Assembly (NCBI GenBank): GCA_900618425.1
Contig: UZAN01039566.1
Location: 94,789 to 116,425, forward strand
Source: Echinostoma caproni
Lineage: Eukaryota > Platyhelminthes > Trematoda > Plagiorchiida > Echinostomatidae
DNA: 21,637 bases
Direction: 5' to 3'
Shown here: in pieces, positions 20,724 through 21,637 of the stretch
Numbering within the stretch: the first letter of the stretch is position 1
Layout of the letters: the number at the start of each line of letters is the position of its first letter
Made by a program: the position numbers and the translations under genes
Notes under the pieces: model-generated
Database searches by the model: none
The model's input: the letters and a program-made list of their open reading frames with translations, nothing else
What the model was told of the DNA's origin: nothing

Positions 20724-21371
20724 GCCTCACAAGACTTATGTCGACGTCGCCAAATTCCGGGGAACCCAGACTGCTCCGGGTGACCCTAAAAGATGAAAAG
20801 GACTTGGAAGGCGTTCTTATTTTATTTACTTCCCCGGAAGTAGTTCCTGTAGAACAAGAAGCTTTCCTGACATGCCATGGATGGAACAAATGTAGCATCA
20901 GTCTAATTCAATAAGAGCACGGGTGGAGGAAAACAACAGGGTCTATGGTGTCCCGCACTTGGGTGATCCAGATGAACCAAAAGTTATCAGAACGATCGAA
21001 GAGTATAGCGATTCCTTCAAATTCCACTTGGGTGTTACGGTCTTCCGACAACCTTATTCACTCTTCTTCTTCTCTGTTCAAGAAATTATAATGGCAACGG
21101 TCCAAAGATAATGAAAGTCACCGTTGACACTCCAGACATGGCCTACACCGTCTTGCAGTAATGGCAGAAAATAAAGAACACAGGGCCACCGGAAATACGC
21201 GTGAGACCGTTAATCAATCCCGGGCTCAAAACACCCATATCCCAGGAACCCTCCTTATACATCAGATCACTCAATGCGGGTGCCGAATTCCGTCCCACAA
21301 CCGATGGTCCAAAGTACCAGAGTTCCTTTATCAATCTAATGGTAAACCTCTTCGCGGTCGGTTACCATTAG
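20724..21371 (+). pseudogene. broken LINE-type first ORF with two tandem nucleic-acid-binding-like motifs
   Basis: Three frames must be read together. From 20738 the first reads GEPRLLRVTLKDEKDLEGVL, which fits the RL.[KR]V.L......VL segment in the leading domain of many non-LTR elements. After a frame change near 20840-20870 the second reads PDMPWMEQ, then a TAG (20893), then RARVEENNRVYGVPHLGDPD. This resembles the following R.DLP...ER...R.R.E.....YGVR part. From 21111 a third frame repeats the motif: KVTVDTPDMAYTVLQ, a TAA (21159), then WQKIKNTGPPEIRVRP, and runs open to TAG 21369. No endonuclease or polymerase motif lies within the window. The frame changes and stops show decay. Family assignment is from pattern memory. 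Confidence 0.45.
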
Positions 21372-21374
21372 ATT
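21333..21374. repeat. 13-bp perfect inverted repeat (hairpin)
   Basis: AATCTAATGGTAA (21333-21345) and TTACCATTAGATT (21362-21374) are exact reverse complements separated by 16 bases. CC/GG at the inner ends adds two pairs past a bulged A. The right arm contains the stop that closes the LINE-like frame. Confidence 0.8.
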
Positions 21375-21637
21375 TGAAAAGAAAAGACCATATTGCAATA
21401 CTGCACGATTTGTGTCCAGGACGATTTCACTGCATCTCAACATGGTGCATACTGCAGAAAATACAATGGTTATATGGGGTTTTAGCATAGCAACAGAGTG
21501 AGACAAAATACATTAAAAACAGACAAAACATAAAAAAGAGAGGTAAAAGGACCGTATCACCAGGGTAGGAAGAGACTAACATACAGTTCCTTTTGCTGGC
21601 ACAGGGGGGGCTTCCATCGATTAATCGCAATTTCTTC
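21375..21637. other. end of window, unassigned
   Basis: This is probably still transposon-derived sequence beyond the LINE-like remnant, but no frame stays open with recognisable motifs. A purine-rich, A-rich run occupies 21490-21550. Confidence 0.3.

Noticed and set aside
1..21637. CRISPR arrays, prokaryotic operons, ribosome binding sites, phage genes
   Set aside because: There are no regular direct repeats with spacers, no dense same-strand ORFs and no recognisable bacterial proteins. Composition and repeats are eukaryotic.

Overview
The window reads as AT-rich (by eye a little under 40% GC) nuclear DNA of a eukaryote. There are no closely packed ORFs, no operons and no rRNA or tRNA genes. 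Almost all ORFs over 60 codons look like chance. What is recognisable is a set of decayed transposable elements and a few short segments that could be exons. The best clue to the organism is a tRNA-headed SINE-like repeat carrying a hammerhead-ribozyme-like core, close in layout and loop sequence to the SmAlpha elements of schistosomes. A flatworm, probably a digenean fluke, is therefore the most likely source; this is inference.

Layout. Positions 1-41 may be the end of an exon, followed by a good splice donor. From 42 to about 4525 only a CA-rich microsatellite stands out. A first hammerhead-SINE copy (A, minus strand) lies at about 4530-4690. From 4690 to 8830 the sequence is AT-rich and featureless apart from a hairpin near 6612. 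At 8889-9053 there is an open segment ending in a good splice donor. It is followed by a GC-richer block of unknown nature (9395-9720) and a broken fragment resembling the C-terminal tail of a LINE reverse transcriptase (9948-10275). A possible terminal exon with a nearby AATAAA lies at 12566-12704.

Two more SINE copies (B minus, C plus) sit about 340 bp apart in inverted orientation at 14285-14480 and 14822-14992. A GC-richer 140-codon ORF of unknown nature lies at 16383-16802. A possible exon with a faint PDZ-like signature is at 19239-19335. The right end (about 20724-21371) is a broken, frameshifted LINE-type first ORF with two successive copies of a nucleic-acid-binding-like motif, interrupted by stops and overlapped by a 13-bp inverted repeat.

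The genes do not form a visible pathway. The plus-strand exon candidates might belong to one or more genes with long introns into which the repeats inserted, but no protein family is identified with confidence. The main result is the hammerhead-bearing SINE family, seen as three diverged copies whose shared features let the core be recognised.
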